The translations under genes were made by a program, and so were the position numbers. Positions 1 through 8,773 of a DNA stretch of 64,000 nt are shown piece after piece. Position 1 is the stretch's first letter; each line of letters starts with the position of its first letter. The notes beneath the pieces were generated by a model. The model was not told the origin of the DNA. It did not search any database and saw only the letters and a program-made list of their open reading frames with translations. Source of the DNA: Vibrio penaeicida (GTDB lineage: Bacteria; Pseudomonadota; Gammaproteobacteria; Enterobacterales; Vibrionaceae); contig NZ_JAUYVM010000001.1 in the NCBI RefSeq assembly GCF_030689305.1, positions 62,001 through 126,000 on the forward strand, read 5' to 3'.

Positions 1-342
1 GATGCCATACCACGCAACAAGAAGACAAAAGGGAAATAGGAAAAAGAGGGTGCCCAAAATATCGATGATCGCTTTTGCTCGGTAAGAAAGGCGCTCGTAA
101 AAAATATCGACACGAACATGCCCACCCGCCTTGAGTGCATAAGGTACACCCAGCAAGAAAACAGCAGAAAACAAATGCCATTCCATCTCTTGGAACGCAA
201 TGGATACATCGTTAAAGGCATACCGCATTACAACGTCGTAAACGACATTAAGCAGCAGTAATAGAAATAATATACTGGAGATCCAACCCAGCACATCGCT
301 GATACGGTTAAAGAATCGTTCCATGTAAATGAGGCTTCTCAT
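1..342 (-). CDS. TRAP transporter small permease (DctQ family), 3' end cut by window edge
   Basis: Translating the minus strand from the ATG at 342 gives 114 residues with no stop before the window edge. It begins MRSLIYMERFFNRISDVLGW and has hydrophobic segments (ISSILFLLLLLNVVYDVVMRY, then LFSAVFLLGVPYALKAGG) separated by the short polar loops typical of DctQ. The string GGHVRVDIFY is characteristic of the family. An AAGGAG ribosome site sits just upstream. The gene lies downstream of a DctP-type binding protein on the same strand, 237 bases away, as in other tripartite (TRAP) importers. The large DctM permease would be expected beyond position 1. DctQ is the small membrane subunit that couples binding protein and transport channel using an ion gradient. 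The missing C-terminus is a window effect, not a mutation. Confidence 0.85.
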   Translation of the reverse strand, partial: MRSLIYMERFFNRISDVLGWISSILFLLLLLNVVYDVVMRYAFNDVSIAFQEMEWHLFSAVFLLGVPYALKAGGHVRVDIFYERLSYRAKAIIDILGTLFFLFPFCLLVAWYGI

Positions 343-578
343 TCCATACTCCTTGGAAAGACAAACGAGAGGTCAGGGTCTGACAAATCTCTACGTCGAC
401 AATAGTACTACGCCGACAATATAAGGGGGCGTAGAATCAAAGTAGACCCTGATGTTTCTTGGGCTTATGTACTCAAGTCACTAAGAATTTTTCAATTAAA
501 ATGACTGGGTACAAGCTGGGGGATGACTTACCCAGCAGCAGGTTCTTTGACCTACTTGTTTTTAGTCTAATGACTGAA

Positions 579-1676
579 TTATTGTTGTGCCTGACTGTTC
601 AGGTAAGCACGGTGTGAAATGTCAGTCCATGAGCGAACTTGCTTCAAGTAATCCGCTTGAGATTTTTGAATCTCTTTTGCAAGTTCATCACTTTCTGCGT
701 GTTTCGCTAACAAACGATCATTCGCTTCACGTAATGCGCTCATTACTGATGCAGGGAAATCTTTCACCTGAACGTTAGGATATTCAGACTTGATTGTTGA
801 CCAGTTCTTACCACTTTCATGCGTTGCTTGCGTGTACATATCGTACGCCGCTGTTTTCATTGCCACTTGAAGGATAGCTTTCAAGTCATCTGGTAGGCGT
901 TTCCAAGTACGCTTATTCACAAGGAATTGAAGCTCTGAACCTGGCTCATGCCAACCTGTGTAGTAGTAAGGTGCAATTTTGTGGAAACCCATACGTAAAT
1001 CTAACGATGGACCAACCCACTCCAACGCATCGATGGTGCGGCGCTCCAATGACGTATACAGTTCACCTGGTGCAATGTTTGTAGGCTTAGCTCCTAGCTC
1101 TGCAAGGATTTCTCCAGCAAAACCTGGGATACGCATTTTCAGACCTTTTAAGTCATCAACCGAGTTGATCTCTTTTTGGAACCAACCACCCATCTGAATA
1201 TCTGTGTTACCACCAGGGAAAGACATCAAGTTGTGCGGTGAGTACACCTTATCCATCAACTCCATCCCACCACCATGGTAGAACCAAGCATACTGCTCGG
1301 CTGGTGTCATACCGAAAGGCATAGACGTAAAGTAAAGAGTGTTAGGCACTTTGCCTTTCCAATAGTACGAGCCAGAGTGACCCATATCATATTGACCCGA
1401 TTTCACCATATCGAAAACACCAAGAGGTGCTTTATGCTTGTTCGCGGAGTCAATACGAATCTGCAGGCGACCGTTAGACATTTCTTCGGCCATCTTCGCC
1501 ATGTTCTTAGTCGCATCACCGAATACTGGGAAGTTTGGTCCCCAAGTTTCAGCCAGTTTTAGTCGATACACTTTGTCCGCCGCGCTTGCGGAAGCTGTCA
1601 CCATTGCAGCACATGCCGCAGCAGCGATTAAAGTGCCTTTTAGAGTGCGTTGAATTGATTTTTTTAAGAGACTCAT
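579..1676 (-). CDS. TRAP transporter periplasmic substrate-binding protein (DctP family, TakP-like)
   Basis: Binding protein of a tripartite (TRAP) importer, exported to the periplasm. The N-terminus is a Sec signal peptide with a basic start, a hydrophobic core (GTLIAAAACAAMVTASASA) and cleavage before ADKVYRLK. Diagnostic stretches are LKMRIPGFAGEILAELGA and TIDALEWVGPSLDLRMGF, then YYTGWHEPGSE. These match the TakP-like branch that binds alpha-keto or other organic acids; the exact ligand cannot be read from sequence. I chose the ATG at 1676 because AGGA lies 10 bases before it; an in-frame ATG 30 bases further upstream is possible. It is the first gene of a dctP-dctQ(-dctM) set. The length (365 residues) is usual for the family. 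Confidence 0.88.
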   Translation of the reverse strand: MSLLKKSIQRTLKGTLIAAAACAAMVTASASAADKVYRLKLAETWGPNFPVFGDATKNMAKMAEEMSNGRLQIRIDSANKHKAPLGVFDMVKSGQYDMGHSGSYYWKGKVPNTLYFTSMPFGMTPAEQYAWFYHGGGMELMDKVYSPHNLMSFPGGNTDIQMGGWFQKEINSVDDLKGLKMRIPGFAGEILAELGAKPTNIAPGELYTSLERRTIDALEWVGPSLDLRMGFHKIAPYYYTGWHEPGSELQFLVNKRTWKRLPDDLKAILQVAMKTAAYDMYTQATHESGKNWSTIKSEYPNVQVKDFPASVMSALREANDRLLAKHAESDELAKEIQKSQADYLKQVRSWTDISHRAYLNSQAQQ

Positions 1677-1734
1677 TGTTTCACGTCCTATGTTGTGTTT
1701 GCTCACAAACCATCCCTGAATGGCGTTGCGAATA

Positions 1735-1749
1735 TACCCAAGTGACCTC
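1735..1749. repeat. Half-site of the TACCCAAGTGACCTC repeat
   Basis: The sequence TACCCAAGTGACCTC matches the outer end of the inverted-repeat elements at 10194-10455 and 36297-36348. No partner arm is visible nearby, so this is a solo or decayed end. It lies just upstream of the DctP gene start. Confidence 0.5.
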
Positions 1750-2089
1750 TACATCCAGATATTCTTGTTACCCTTACCTTCTCTTCACCAAAAGCGTTAA
1801 GAAGTTAGGCTAGAACCTTTCCGGATCTCACTTGGATTACACAACAATGCCCTATTACAACCCATTAACCTATTAGGGTGAGCACGGACGTAATTATTTA
1901 CACTGAGAGCATATAGAACTTTAGTATTACGTATATATACGTAATCCAATAGGTATCCGTAATTATAATACTTTTTATTTCAATAGGTTGAGCAAGGTAG
2001 GATTTGACGCATTTAGGAAATGTACGTACGAACTGTTGCGTTTTTTACGTTAAATTAATTAAAAACAGAGAAAGCAAAAAGCCCCAAAA
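1750..2089. other. Intergenic region between dctP and the H1-like gene
   Basis: About 340 bases without a supportable gene. It is AT-rich and contains ACGTATATATACGT-like palindromic runs near 1928-1942, which could belong to the dctP promoter and a regulator site. No RNA gene was recognised. Confidence 0.4.
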
Positions 2090-2107
2090 CTGGGGCTTCA
2101 TCACGAA
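2090..2107 (-). terminator. Rho-independent terminator after the H1-like gene
   Basis: A hairpin AGCCCC-AAAACT-GGGGCT, with a run of five T on the minus strand after the stem. It lies about 90 bases beyond the stop of the gene at 2199-2567. Confidence 0.75.
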
Positions 2108-2198
2108 TTGAATCGCTAATTAGTCTCTGCTTTGGATAAGAACAGCGTAATTTATGGCGCTAAATCGAAACTGAGTGTATATCCAGAACTGAGGTTAC

Positions 2199-2567
2199 TT
2201 ATACTGGCTTGTAAACAACTTTGTTGCCTGCCAATTGCTCTTTCACTACTAGGCTTTCTTCTAGAAGTTTTTTCAGAGCACCTGTTGCCCAAGATGCCGC
2301 TTTTGCGTCTTCTTGGCCAGCTTCTAGGCCAATCCCCTTAGGGTTAATGCCTTCTGGGTTCTTTGCAACGATATCCAAAACACTTTGTTGTTTTGGCGTT
2401 AAGCTAACAGTGGATTGCGCTTTTACAGCAGGCTTTTCCACTTTTGCTTCAACGGCTTTCTTAGCAGCAGGCTTCTTTGCTTCAGGAGCTGCTTTAGCCA
2501 CATTTAAAGTCGCTTTGATGCGTTTTTGCAGTTTAGCCTGCACTTTACGTTTGTGAGCGAGTCTCAT
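2199..2567 (-). CDS. Histone-H1-like protein with basic Ala/Lys/Pro linker and winged-helix C-terminus
   Basis: 122 residues in three parts. The N-terminal 30 residues are very basic (MRLAHKRKVQAKLQKRIK). Residues about 25-55 are an Ala/Lys/Pro/Glu linker (EAKKPAAKKAVEAKVEKP). Residues about 55-122 look like a small winged helix (LTPKQQSVLDIVAKNPEG, then GALKKLLEESLVVKEQLAG). The composition is that of bacterial H1-like nucleoid proteins, and the C-terminal domain could bind DNA. I do not recognise a named gene. It is monocistronic, with its own terminator downstream. A role in nucleoid structure or regulation is inference from composition only. Confidence 0.75.
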   Translation of the reverse strand: MRLAHKRKVQAKLQKRIKATLNVAKAAPEAKKPAAKKAVEAKVEKPAVKAQSTVSLTPKQQSVLDIVAKNPEGINPKGIGLEAGQEDAKAASWATGALKKLLEESLVVKEQLAGNKVVYKPV

Positions 2568-2764
2568 TGGGTTTTCTCCATTTCACTGCTATACCGCGCA
2601 GTGGTGAAAAATTTGAAGCGCGATTTATACCAAAATCTGACACTAATTTGTAGCCTATCGGGAACTTTCAACGTAAAAATGGGGGAAGACCCGCCGAAAG
2701 GCTATTATTTAAGCAGAACCTGAAGCCGGAGCTATCACTCAAAGGGATTGAATAGAGCAACGTT

Positions 2765-3439
2765 ATGAATACCGTGCACCTAACCAACATACCGTTCAGT
2801 TACTACTCTTCTACTGGAAAAGTAGTGATGGCACTGGCAACACTGATTGCCTTTTTTCTGCTCGTGCTGTCACCAGGTATTCAGCAAGCTTTACTGTCAC
2901 TTATTGGTCTTCTAATCTTTTTTGTTGTCACTCATTTTCTTATTGAAAAGAGTAAAGTCTCGTTCACCCTAACAGCGACCCATTTTCAACAGCACATGTT
3001 CAAAGGGGGCTGGGTTGTTAAATGGAGTAACATTATTCAGGTCGGTATTTGCACCTACGAAAAAGAGGGGTGGCACCAACCCATTCCTTGGATTGGTATC
3101 AAGCTAAAAGACTACGAACCCTATCTTGATAACATTTGCCCAAGAATCAGCACGCAGTTGCTTTTGGAACAACGGTCTTTGCTTTATTTAGGAATGAAAC
3201 AATCAGGAAAAGAGAATACGCCCTTTGAAGATGTGGTCTTGGATTCCAAGCATTTTGTCACCCCCAGCGGCTTTAAGTACAAAGGGTTACAAGCCATGCT
3301 GGCAAATAGAATGGCGTATCAACGAGAAAACTTTGGATACGATATTTTTATTTCTACGTCGGATTTAGATAGAAGTGGCGATGAATTTGTCGGCTTAGTT
3401 AGACGGTATCTAGCAGCCGCCGACAAGGAAAGCGTGTAA
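2765..3439 (+). CDS. DUF2982 family membrane protein
   Basis: 224 residues. Two hydrophobic segments near the N-terminus (VVMALATLIAFFLLVLSPGI and LLSLIGLLIFFVVTHFLI, about residues 19-60) form a membrane anchor or hairpin. A soluble domain follows, with the string GGWVVKWSNIIQVGI that resembles PH-like membrane proteins. The family is a Vibrionaceae/Alteromonadales hypothetical of unknown function. The gene is monocistronic and converges with the hydrolase gene, whose end lies only 13 bases downstream. No function is assigned. Confidence 0.75.
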   Translation: MNTVHLTNIPFSYYSSTGKVVMALATLIAFFLLVLSPGIQQALLSLIGLLIFFVVTHFLIEKSKVSFTLTATHFQQHMFKGGWVVKWSNIIQVGICTYEKEGWHQPIPWIGIKLKDYEPYLDNICPRISTQLLLEQRSLLYLGMKQSGKENTPFEDVVLDSKHFVTPSGFKYKGLQAMLANRMAYQRENFGYDIFISTSDLDRSGDEFVGLVRRYLAAADKESV

Positions 3440-3452
3440 GCAATCGTCACTC

Positions 3453-4106
3453 TTAATAGAGCGGCATTTCATCTGCTACGAACGGGTTAGTTGCTCTTTC
3501 ACGCCCAAATGTTGATTCAGGACCATGACCCGGTACGAATTTCACATCATTACCAAGCGGCCAAAGTTTCTCTTTAACAGAACGAATTAGAGTATCGAAA
3601 TCACCTTGTGGGAAATCCGTTCTTCCTACACCACCATTAAACAACACGTCGCCGACAAATGCCGTCTCAGACGCGTAGCTATGGAAAATAACGTGCCCTG
3701 GACTGTGACCAGGGGTATGGAAGACATCAAGCTTCTCTTCACCAAAGGTGACGGTGTCACCCTCATTTAACCATTCAGTTGGTTCAAATGCTTCAGTTAA
3801 TGGAAACCCGAACATTTGGCTTTGCCCTTCTAGACCTTGTAACCAGAAGTTATCGGCTTTGTGCGGTCCAATGATGTCAACCTTATGGGACTGTGCTAGC
3901 TCTTCAGTGCCACCAACGTGATCTAAATGACCATGAGTGAGAACGATCTTTACGACTTTAACGCCCAACTCCCTGATTGTCGCTTCCAGTTTTGGCACGT
4001 CGCCCCCAGGATCAACCACAATGGCCTCCATGGTTACATCACACCAGACAATGGAACAATTTTGTTGGAAAGAAGTGACAGGCACCACTCTATATTGAAG
4101 GCTCAT
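3453..4106 (-). CDS. MBL-fold hydrolase, glyoxalase-II-like (YcbL type)
   Basis: 217 residues of the metallo-beta-lactamase fold. The metal-binding motif THGHLDHVGG is complete, and further ligands appear in HTPGHSPGHV, FVGDVLF and PGHGPES. The length is that of the short type II glyoxalases (E. coli YcbL, about 215 residues), which hydrolyse S-lactoylglutathione-like thioesters; substrate preference cannot be read here. AAGGTAAGGA precedes the start. In Enterobacteria ycbB, ycbK and ycbL are neighbours, and here the same three families lie together on the minus strand, which supports all three calls. Confidence 0.88.
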   Translation of the reverse strand: MSLQYRVVPVTSFQQNCSIVWCDVTMEAIVVDPGGDVPKLEATIRELGVKVVKIVLTHGHLDHVGGTEELAQSHKVDIIGPHKADNFWLQGLEGQSQMFGFPLTEAFEPTEWLNEGDTVTFGEEKLDVFHTPGHSPGHVIFHSYASETAFVGDVLFNGGVGRTDFPQGDFDTLIRSVKEKLWPLGNDVKFVPGHGPESTFGRERATNPFVADEMPLY

Positions 4107-4194
4107 TTTCCTTACCTTGTATAGACTTAAACTGCCAAGAACTATGACATTTACCTTAAATTTTTACAAGCAAAGAGACGGGCTGAAAAGAAGG

Positions 4195-4746
4195 CTACCA
4201 AGCTCGAACGGGACCAGTATCAATATGGATAAAATTATTTTTAGGGTAATACCCTACTCCGCCCGCTTTTAAGGAAAGTGCCGCTTTTTTAACTTCGGAC
4301 AACCGAACGCCATCCAATCTAAAATCGATCGCTCTTCCTTGCATGTGGTAACTTTTTTTAGCGACCGCTTTGGATTTTTTACGTAACGCTTCATTCGTTG
4401 TTGGCGATCGGTATCCGGAAATGATTTGAACTTCCGCTTCACTGCCAATGATGCGCTGAATGGCATTTATCTGATCGAATAAAGCTCTATCCATTGCATG
4501 CACTTCATTTCGACGATGATCGCGGCACAAACGGTTTATAAGAGCCATCTCGTCTGACACATACTGTTTGCCATCGAAGTAGCAAGACTCAAGCAATTCA
4601 CCCGTATGTAGGTTATTGAGTACCAATGTTCGCGGCTGATTTGCATATGTTGCAAGTACTGAAGGAGTAAAAGGAAGAGTCGCCACAGCACCAACTAAAA
4701 CGGTACTGCGTAAAAAATCTCTGCGAGTGAGTTCTCGTGTTGTCAT
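4195..4746 (-). CDS. YcbK-like D,D-peptidase family protein (DUF882 / peptidase M15A), Tat signal
   Basis: 183 residues. The N-terminus has a twin-arginine signal (TRRDFLRSTVLVGAVATLPF) with a hydrophobic region and an Ala-type cleavage site. The C-terminal part is the DUF882/M15 fold: ISGYRSPTTNEALR, then SYHMQGRAIDFRL with zinc-ligand His and Asp, and NNFIHIDTGPVRAW with a third His. The predicted role is periplasmic peptidoglycan binding or hydrolysis. It lies directly downstream of the L,D-transpeptidase gene, 111 bases apart, on the same strand. This matches the conserved ycbB-ycbK arrangement. Confidence 0.88.
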   Translation of the reverse strand: MTTRELTRRDFLRSTVLVGAVATLPFTPSVLATYANQPRTLVLNNLHTGELLESCYFDGKQYVSDEMALINRLCRDHRRNEVHAMDRALFDQINAIQRIIGSEAEVQIISGYRSPTTNEALRKKSKAVAKKSYHMQGRAIDFRLDGVRLSEVKKAALSLKAGGVGYYPKNNFIHIDTGPVRAW

Positions 4747-4857
4747 CTCAATGGTCTAGCGCGGTTTGCAAAGTCGCGACAGTAACCACAATTGATATAA
4801 CCGTCAATTAGCCAGCAGCTCAAATTATTGACGGTTCGACCTAATAGTAGTGGTTAG

Positions 4858-6486
4858 TTATTGAGCAGAAAGATTTTTATTTAAATTGATCAAATTTGTA
4901 AGTTTAGCGTCAAAATTTGAACTACGACTCAGTTGGTCGTATTTGTAAACGTCACTGCGATATTGAACTTGCCCGTTTTCCGTCCAAACCGTTTGGTAAA
5001 TGATGGACACTGGTATCCTCTCTTTTAATGCAACCGCAACCGTTTCTTCTCGGCTTATTCTTTCATGATGGCTGGGGCGCATTTTGGAATGGGTGTTTAA
5101 CAAAAGGTGCGCAAAATTCTCTGCAGACTCAATCCGAATACAGCCAGAACTGAATGCCCGCCGAGATTGAGTAAACAACGACTTAGCTGGCGTATCATGC
5201 AAGAAGATCGCGTTCTTATTTGGGGTGTTGAATTTGTATTTCCCTAGTGCATTAAATGGTCCGGAGGTTTGACGCATGCGATAGGGAAATTGCTTGGGGT
5301 CAATGCTCGCCCAATCGATCTCTTTTGGATCGATCAATGTCCGATTGTGCCAGCTTTCTACAATCTCATAGTTATGGCTGGTCAAATACGATTCCTCGTT
5401 GATGACCTTGGGTAATATGTCTTTCTCCATGATTTTACGAGGCACATTCCAACTCGGATTCACAATCACTGAATCCATTCTGGTGTCAATCAAAGGCGTC
5501 TTCCTAGAAGGCCGGCCGACTATCACATCGGAAGAAAAGGTCTCTTTCCCATCTAACCAGTACGACATGGAATATTGAGGAACGTTGACCAACACAATGC
5601 GATCTCTTTGAAGAGGCCAGATACGCAACCGCTGCGCATTCAACGCGATGAGTCGAAGGCGTTCCTCAATCGACACGTTAATCCATTTGATCGTTTTAGG
5701 TCCAATAATGCCATCAGGCTCTAGGCCATGCTGCGTTTGAAACTGTTTGATCAACACTTCAAGGTTGGTGTCGTATCGTTTATCTGCATTGTTTTGGGTT
5801 GAAAGATCTACCGACGATACGTCGTACCTCAACACCTCAAGTCGATTAAGCAATACGCGTTTATGTGAAAGCTTATCTCCACGACGAGCGTATCGTCTTT
5901 TTTGGGTGTAATCGCTCAAATAGATGTTAAGCCATGGCTTGAGCTCACGAATCGCAAATTGATAGTTGGAATATAGAGGAGACTGCGGCGCCAGAGCTGA
6001 AATAAACTCAACCAACTTGTCCTGAGATAACGCCACACGAAACGCATTCAAGTTAATTTCAGAAGGAAGAGGCAGGGTTGCAGGCACTCTTCCTCCAAAA
6101 AACCACCCCTTCCCCATGGATTGAGCCAACTCTGTATAGCTGATGTAATTCAAGAGAGTGTCTGTCGCCAGAACATCAAACTCTTGCCAGCGATTGTGAT
6201 AACGAGCTTCTTTGAGTGCCATCAACCTTTTATAAAAAAGCTCACTTACGTCCGATAGTGCTAGGTTTTCTAACTGAGATTCAAACGCAACGATCGCATC
6301 GTATTGAAACCAAATAGGTTGGTATTGATATTCGTGGTAAAGCGAAGTGATGGCGTCTTGATGCGACAAAGTCACCCCTATTGGGGTTGAGCTGTTTACC
6401 CATGTTGCAGCGTAGTAATTGTTCGCTGACGAAAAGTACGGAAGCATAGCTATAAGTATGAAAAAACAGCACTTCTTCAATCCCAT
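4858..6486 (-). CDS. ldtD: L,D-transpeptidase YcbB/LdtD-like (murein 3-3 cross-linking)
   Basis: 542 residues with an N-terminal signal peptide (CCFFILIAMLPYFSSA). A peptidoglycan-binding region follows (IKQFQTQHGLEPDGIIGPKT, about residues 245-265). Next is the YkuD catalytic domain, with HDTPAKSLF and SSGCIRIE giving the catalytic His and Cys. This size and domain order are those of YcbB, which makes 3-3 cross-links between meso-diaminopimelate residues. The ATG at 6486 is preferred because GAGG lies seven bases upstream; a GTG 12 bases earlier is also open. It forms a likely unit with the YcbK-like gene. Confidence 0.88.
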   Translation of the reverse strand: MGLKKCCFFILIAMLPYFSSANNYYAATWVNSSTPIGVTLSHQDAITSLYHEYQYQPIWFQYDAIVAFESQLENLALSDVSELFYKRLMALKEARYHNRWQEFDVLATDTLLNYISYTELAQSMGKGWFFGGRVPATLPLPSEINLNAFRVALSQDKLVEFISALAPQSPLYSNYQFAIRELKPWLNIYLSDYTQKRRYARRGDKLSHKRVLLNRLEVLRYDVSSVDLSTQNNADKRYDTNLEVLIKQFQTQHGLEPDGIIGPKTIKWINVSIEERLRLIALNAQRLRIWPLQRDRIVLVNVPQYSMSYWLDGKETFSSDVIVGRPSRKTPLIDTRMDSVIVNPSWNVPRKIMEKDILPKVINEESYLTSHNYEIVESWHNRTLIDPKEIDWASIDPKQFPYRMRQTSGPFNALGKYKFNTPNKNAIFLHDTPAKSLFTQSRRAFSSGCIRIESAENFAHLLLNTHSKMRPSHHERISREETVAVALKERIPVSIIYQTVWTENGQVQYRSDVYKYDQLSRSSNFDAKLTNLINLNKNLSAQ

Positions 6487-6567
6487 AGCCAGCCTCACTT
6501 ACTTTAGTTTCTAATATATGTGTTCCTAAAGTATGGCAAAAAATACTGTAAAAACTTGTATCAGTTT

Positions 6568-7686
6568 TTAGATTATCGCCGACCAGTGGTTATCCCAATG
6601 AATACCGGATGAATATTTTTTTTCATCACCTTGAACTGGTCGTGAAATCACCTTTCCTGCACCTGAGCTTATTTTGAAAGAATTGTTATTAACAACAACC
6701 CCCGAAGCATCAGGAAGTGATTCAATTTCCAATAATTCTCCAGTTGATATGCGCCATATCCCATAGCAATTCCCTCTTGGAGATGTAGCTAGTACCCAAT
6801 CACCCGCCACCGCGATGCTTGCGATATAGTGATTAAAGCGCGCCCACTGCTCAGGTTCTGCGTTAAATTGAACCATAGGTTGCCCTAATCGATGGGCAGC
6901 GAGCAGAGCTGGATAATCTTCTGGTGAACCACGATACTGTTGCCCACAAAAAACGAGACCTTGAGAGTGAGTGGAATCATCAATTCCATAGGCCAAATGG
7001 CGAATACTCAGTTTGTTATCTAGAAGCGATACTTGCTCTAATATTTTGCCTTCAGCGCTTATATAGCTAAGCGATGGCGACATTGTTTCGAGGTTCAACG
7101 GTGTGCGCCCGTTGGTGTGAACCCCACCGACTCCCACCGCTAAATTGCCGCTAGGTAACATGATGATTTCGTGAGGTCCTAAGCCAAACCCTGTGAACTC
7201 TGAAACCTTTTCGAAGTTTCTAGCAACGTCATAAACACCGATGATCCCTCGACTTGAGCTTTTTTCCCCTTCCGTGGCATACAATAATTGCCCATCAGGA
7301 GAAAACACGCCGTGCCCGTAAAAATGACGCTCAGGTTTCGCTGCCACAATCGGTAGCATGTCACCAGTGTGAAAATCAAAAGGCTGGAAGAAAGCACCCG
7401 GTCTGCGACCAAAGACCACTGCCAGTGATCCAATTTTGTGGATTGCCACACCATGGCCTCTTGCAGGAAGCGGAATCTGGTGGATTGGGCTGCCTTCTAT
7501 ATCTGCGACCGTCGCAAAGTATTTATCGCGGTTTAGAATGGAGCATCCTATCAATGCAGGCGAATTTAGGGCAGATGAAGAGTCGTGCGTTTGCCCTCTT
7601 GATGAGCAAGCGACCGTTAAAAATGGCGCAGAAGCACCAAATAAGGCTGCTTTGAGCAGCCTTCTACGTGTGTGATCAGTCACCAT
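6568..7686 (-). CDS. DUF1513 family periplasmic protein (imelysin-locus partner)
   Basis: 372 residues. The N-terminus combines a twin-arginine motif (TRRRLLKAALFG) with a Cys after a short hydrophobic stretch (LTVACSSRG), so it may be a Tat-exported lipoprotein. The body is rich in Gly/His loops with beta-propeller-like repeats (VYDVARNFEKVSEFTGFGLGPHEI). DUF1513 proteins are the usual last gene in imelysin loci of gamma-proteobacteria. Here the start overlaps the end of the upstream imelysin lipoprotein by 11 bases, indicating translational coupling. The molecular function is not established; a role in iron handling is inferred from the locus. Confidence 0.82.
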   Translation of the reverse strand: MVTDHTRRRLLKAALFGASAPFLTVACSSRGQTHDSSSALNSPALIGCSILNRDKYFATVADIEGSPIHQIPLPARGHGVAIHKIGSLAVVFGRRPGAFFQPFDFHTGDMLPIVAAKPERHFYGHGVFSPDGQLLYATEGEKSSSRGIIGVYDVARNFEKVSEFTGFGLGPHEIIMLPSGNLAVGVGGVHTNGRTPLNLETMSPSLSYISAEGKILEQVSLLDNKLSIRHLAYGIDDSTHSQGLVFCGQQYRGSPEDYPALLAAHRLGQPMVQFNAEPEQWARFNHYIASIAVAGDWVLATSPRGNCYGIWRISTGELLEIESLPDASGVVVNNNSFKISSGAGKVISRPVQGDEKKYSSGIHWDNHWSAII

Positions 7687-8761
7687 CAGTTGCGTTAAAC
7701 CCTACTACTACACCCAATTCAATCGCGACCTCTTCATGGATCAGATATTTCAAATGATCCAATTTATTGTATTGCGCTAACGTGCTTTGATAGCCTTCTT
7801 TCGACTTTAGTTGTGCAAATAGGCTTGCATCCTCCGGCCATGTATCAAGAGTGAGTTCAAACTGCTCAACAATCGCGTTTGCCAGTGCTTCTCTTCCACG
7901 TTGCCTCAATTGATTGTCGAGACCATACCCATACGCCAAGTAAAGAGACTGCAGAGCCTTTACGTTTGCTTTTAGGTTTGATAGCGACGTTTGTGAGCGC
8001 CAAGATTCCGAAAAGTACGGTCGAGGATTGCCGATCTTAGCGAGCGGTCTACTCATCTTTTTCAAGCTATATTCCAACTGGTTCGACAGTAGGCTAAGGT
8101 ATTCAGAGTTCCACTTGTTGCTATCCAATGATCGCCACGGGTTTTCTTCCCATGCCTGTGCAATCACTTGGGCTCGGTTAGCAATGTTTTCACTGATCGC
8201 CAAACCGCTCTGACAAGTCTTAGCTTTATCCGTTGAAATCGGCGACGCCGAATCATACAGCAACCACTCAATGGCTCCTAAACCTTGAACAGTCACGCTT
8301 TTTGTAGAGATTTGTTCAGCTGTCCAGACTTGGTTTGACTTCACTAATGCAGACATTTTTCTGCCCGTCGTGTTCTTTTTATCTGGCCAAAACTGCATAT
8401 TCCAACTTTCATTTAATGCATCTTCAGGACCTCGTTCTTGTCCTTGTAATGCTATCCAGCTGATCATGGTGCTATGCCAAACAGACTTAAGCGCGTCCTC
8501 GCTCAAATCCTGTGAACGACAGTATTGTTGCCAACTGAGTGCTTGAAGTTTACTTTCTGCAAGCAGTAGAAACGCCGCTTCTTTTTCAACTTCATAAACG
8601 GCTTCACTTGCATGGCTACCCGCGTAATCTTTTGTCGCTGGGTCATAGGCAACGGCTGAGCCGTTATCGCCGCTCTGAACCATAACGGCTTGAGGAATCT
8701 CAGCATCGTTGGCTTGGCACCCCGTCAAAGCGAGTAGACATAAACTCAGTGTTTTTTTCAT
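7676..8761 (-). CDS. Imelysin-family lipoprotein
   Basis: 361 residues with a lipoprotein signal (MKKTLSLCLLALTGCQA; the Cys is the lipid site). Two imelysin-like helical halves follow. The family signature appears in altered form (LGAIEWLLYD, where IrpA proteins have GxHxxEFLLW), so a metal site may differ from that of the first imelysin gene here. I chose the ATG at 8761, preceded by TGAGGCG; a TTG start 12 bases earlier is less likely. It sits between the di-haem gene (12 bases) and the DUF1513 gene (overlap). The locus type is iron-regulated in Pseudomonas and Vibrio relatives; exact chemistry is unknown. Confidence 0.82.
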   Translation of the reverse strand: MKKTLSLCLLALTGCQANDAEIPQAVMVQSGDNGSAVAYDPATKDYAGSHASEAVYEVEKEAAFLLLAESKLQALSWQQYCRSQDLSEDALKSVWHSTMISWIALQGQERGPEDALNESWNMQFWPDKKNTTGRKMSALVKSNQVWTAEQISTKSVTVQGLGAIEWLLYDSASPISTDKAKTCQSGLAISENIANRAQVIAQAWEENPWRSLDSNKWNSEYLSLLSNQLEYSLKKMSRPLAKIGNPRPYFSESWRSQTSLSNLKANVKALQSLYLAYGYGLDNQLRQRGREALANAIVEQFELTLDTWPEDASLFAQLKSKEGYQSTLAQYNKLDHLKYLIHEEVAIELGVVVGFNATDGD

Positions 8762-8773
8762 GATTCGCCTCAA

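Noticed and set aside
587..1813. Plus-strand ORFs inside and after the dctP gene
   Set aside because: They are shadows of the minus-strand dctP reading frame without ribosome sites or recognisable domains.
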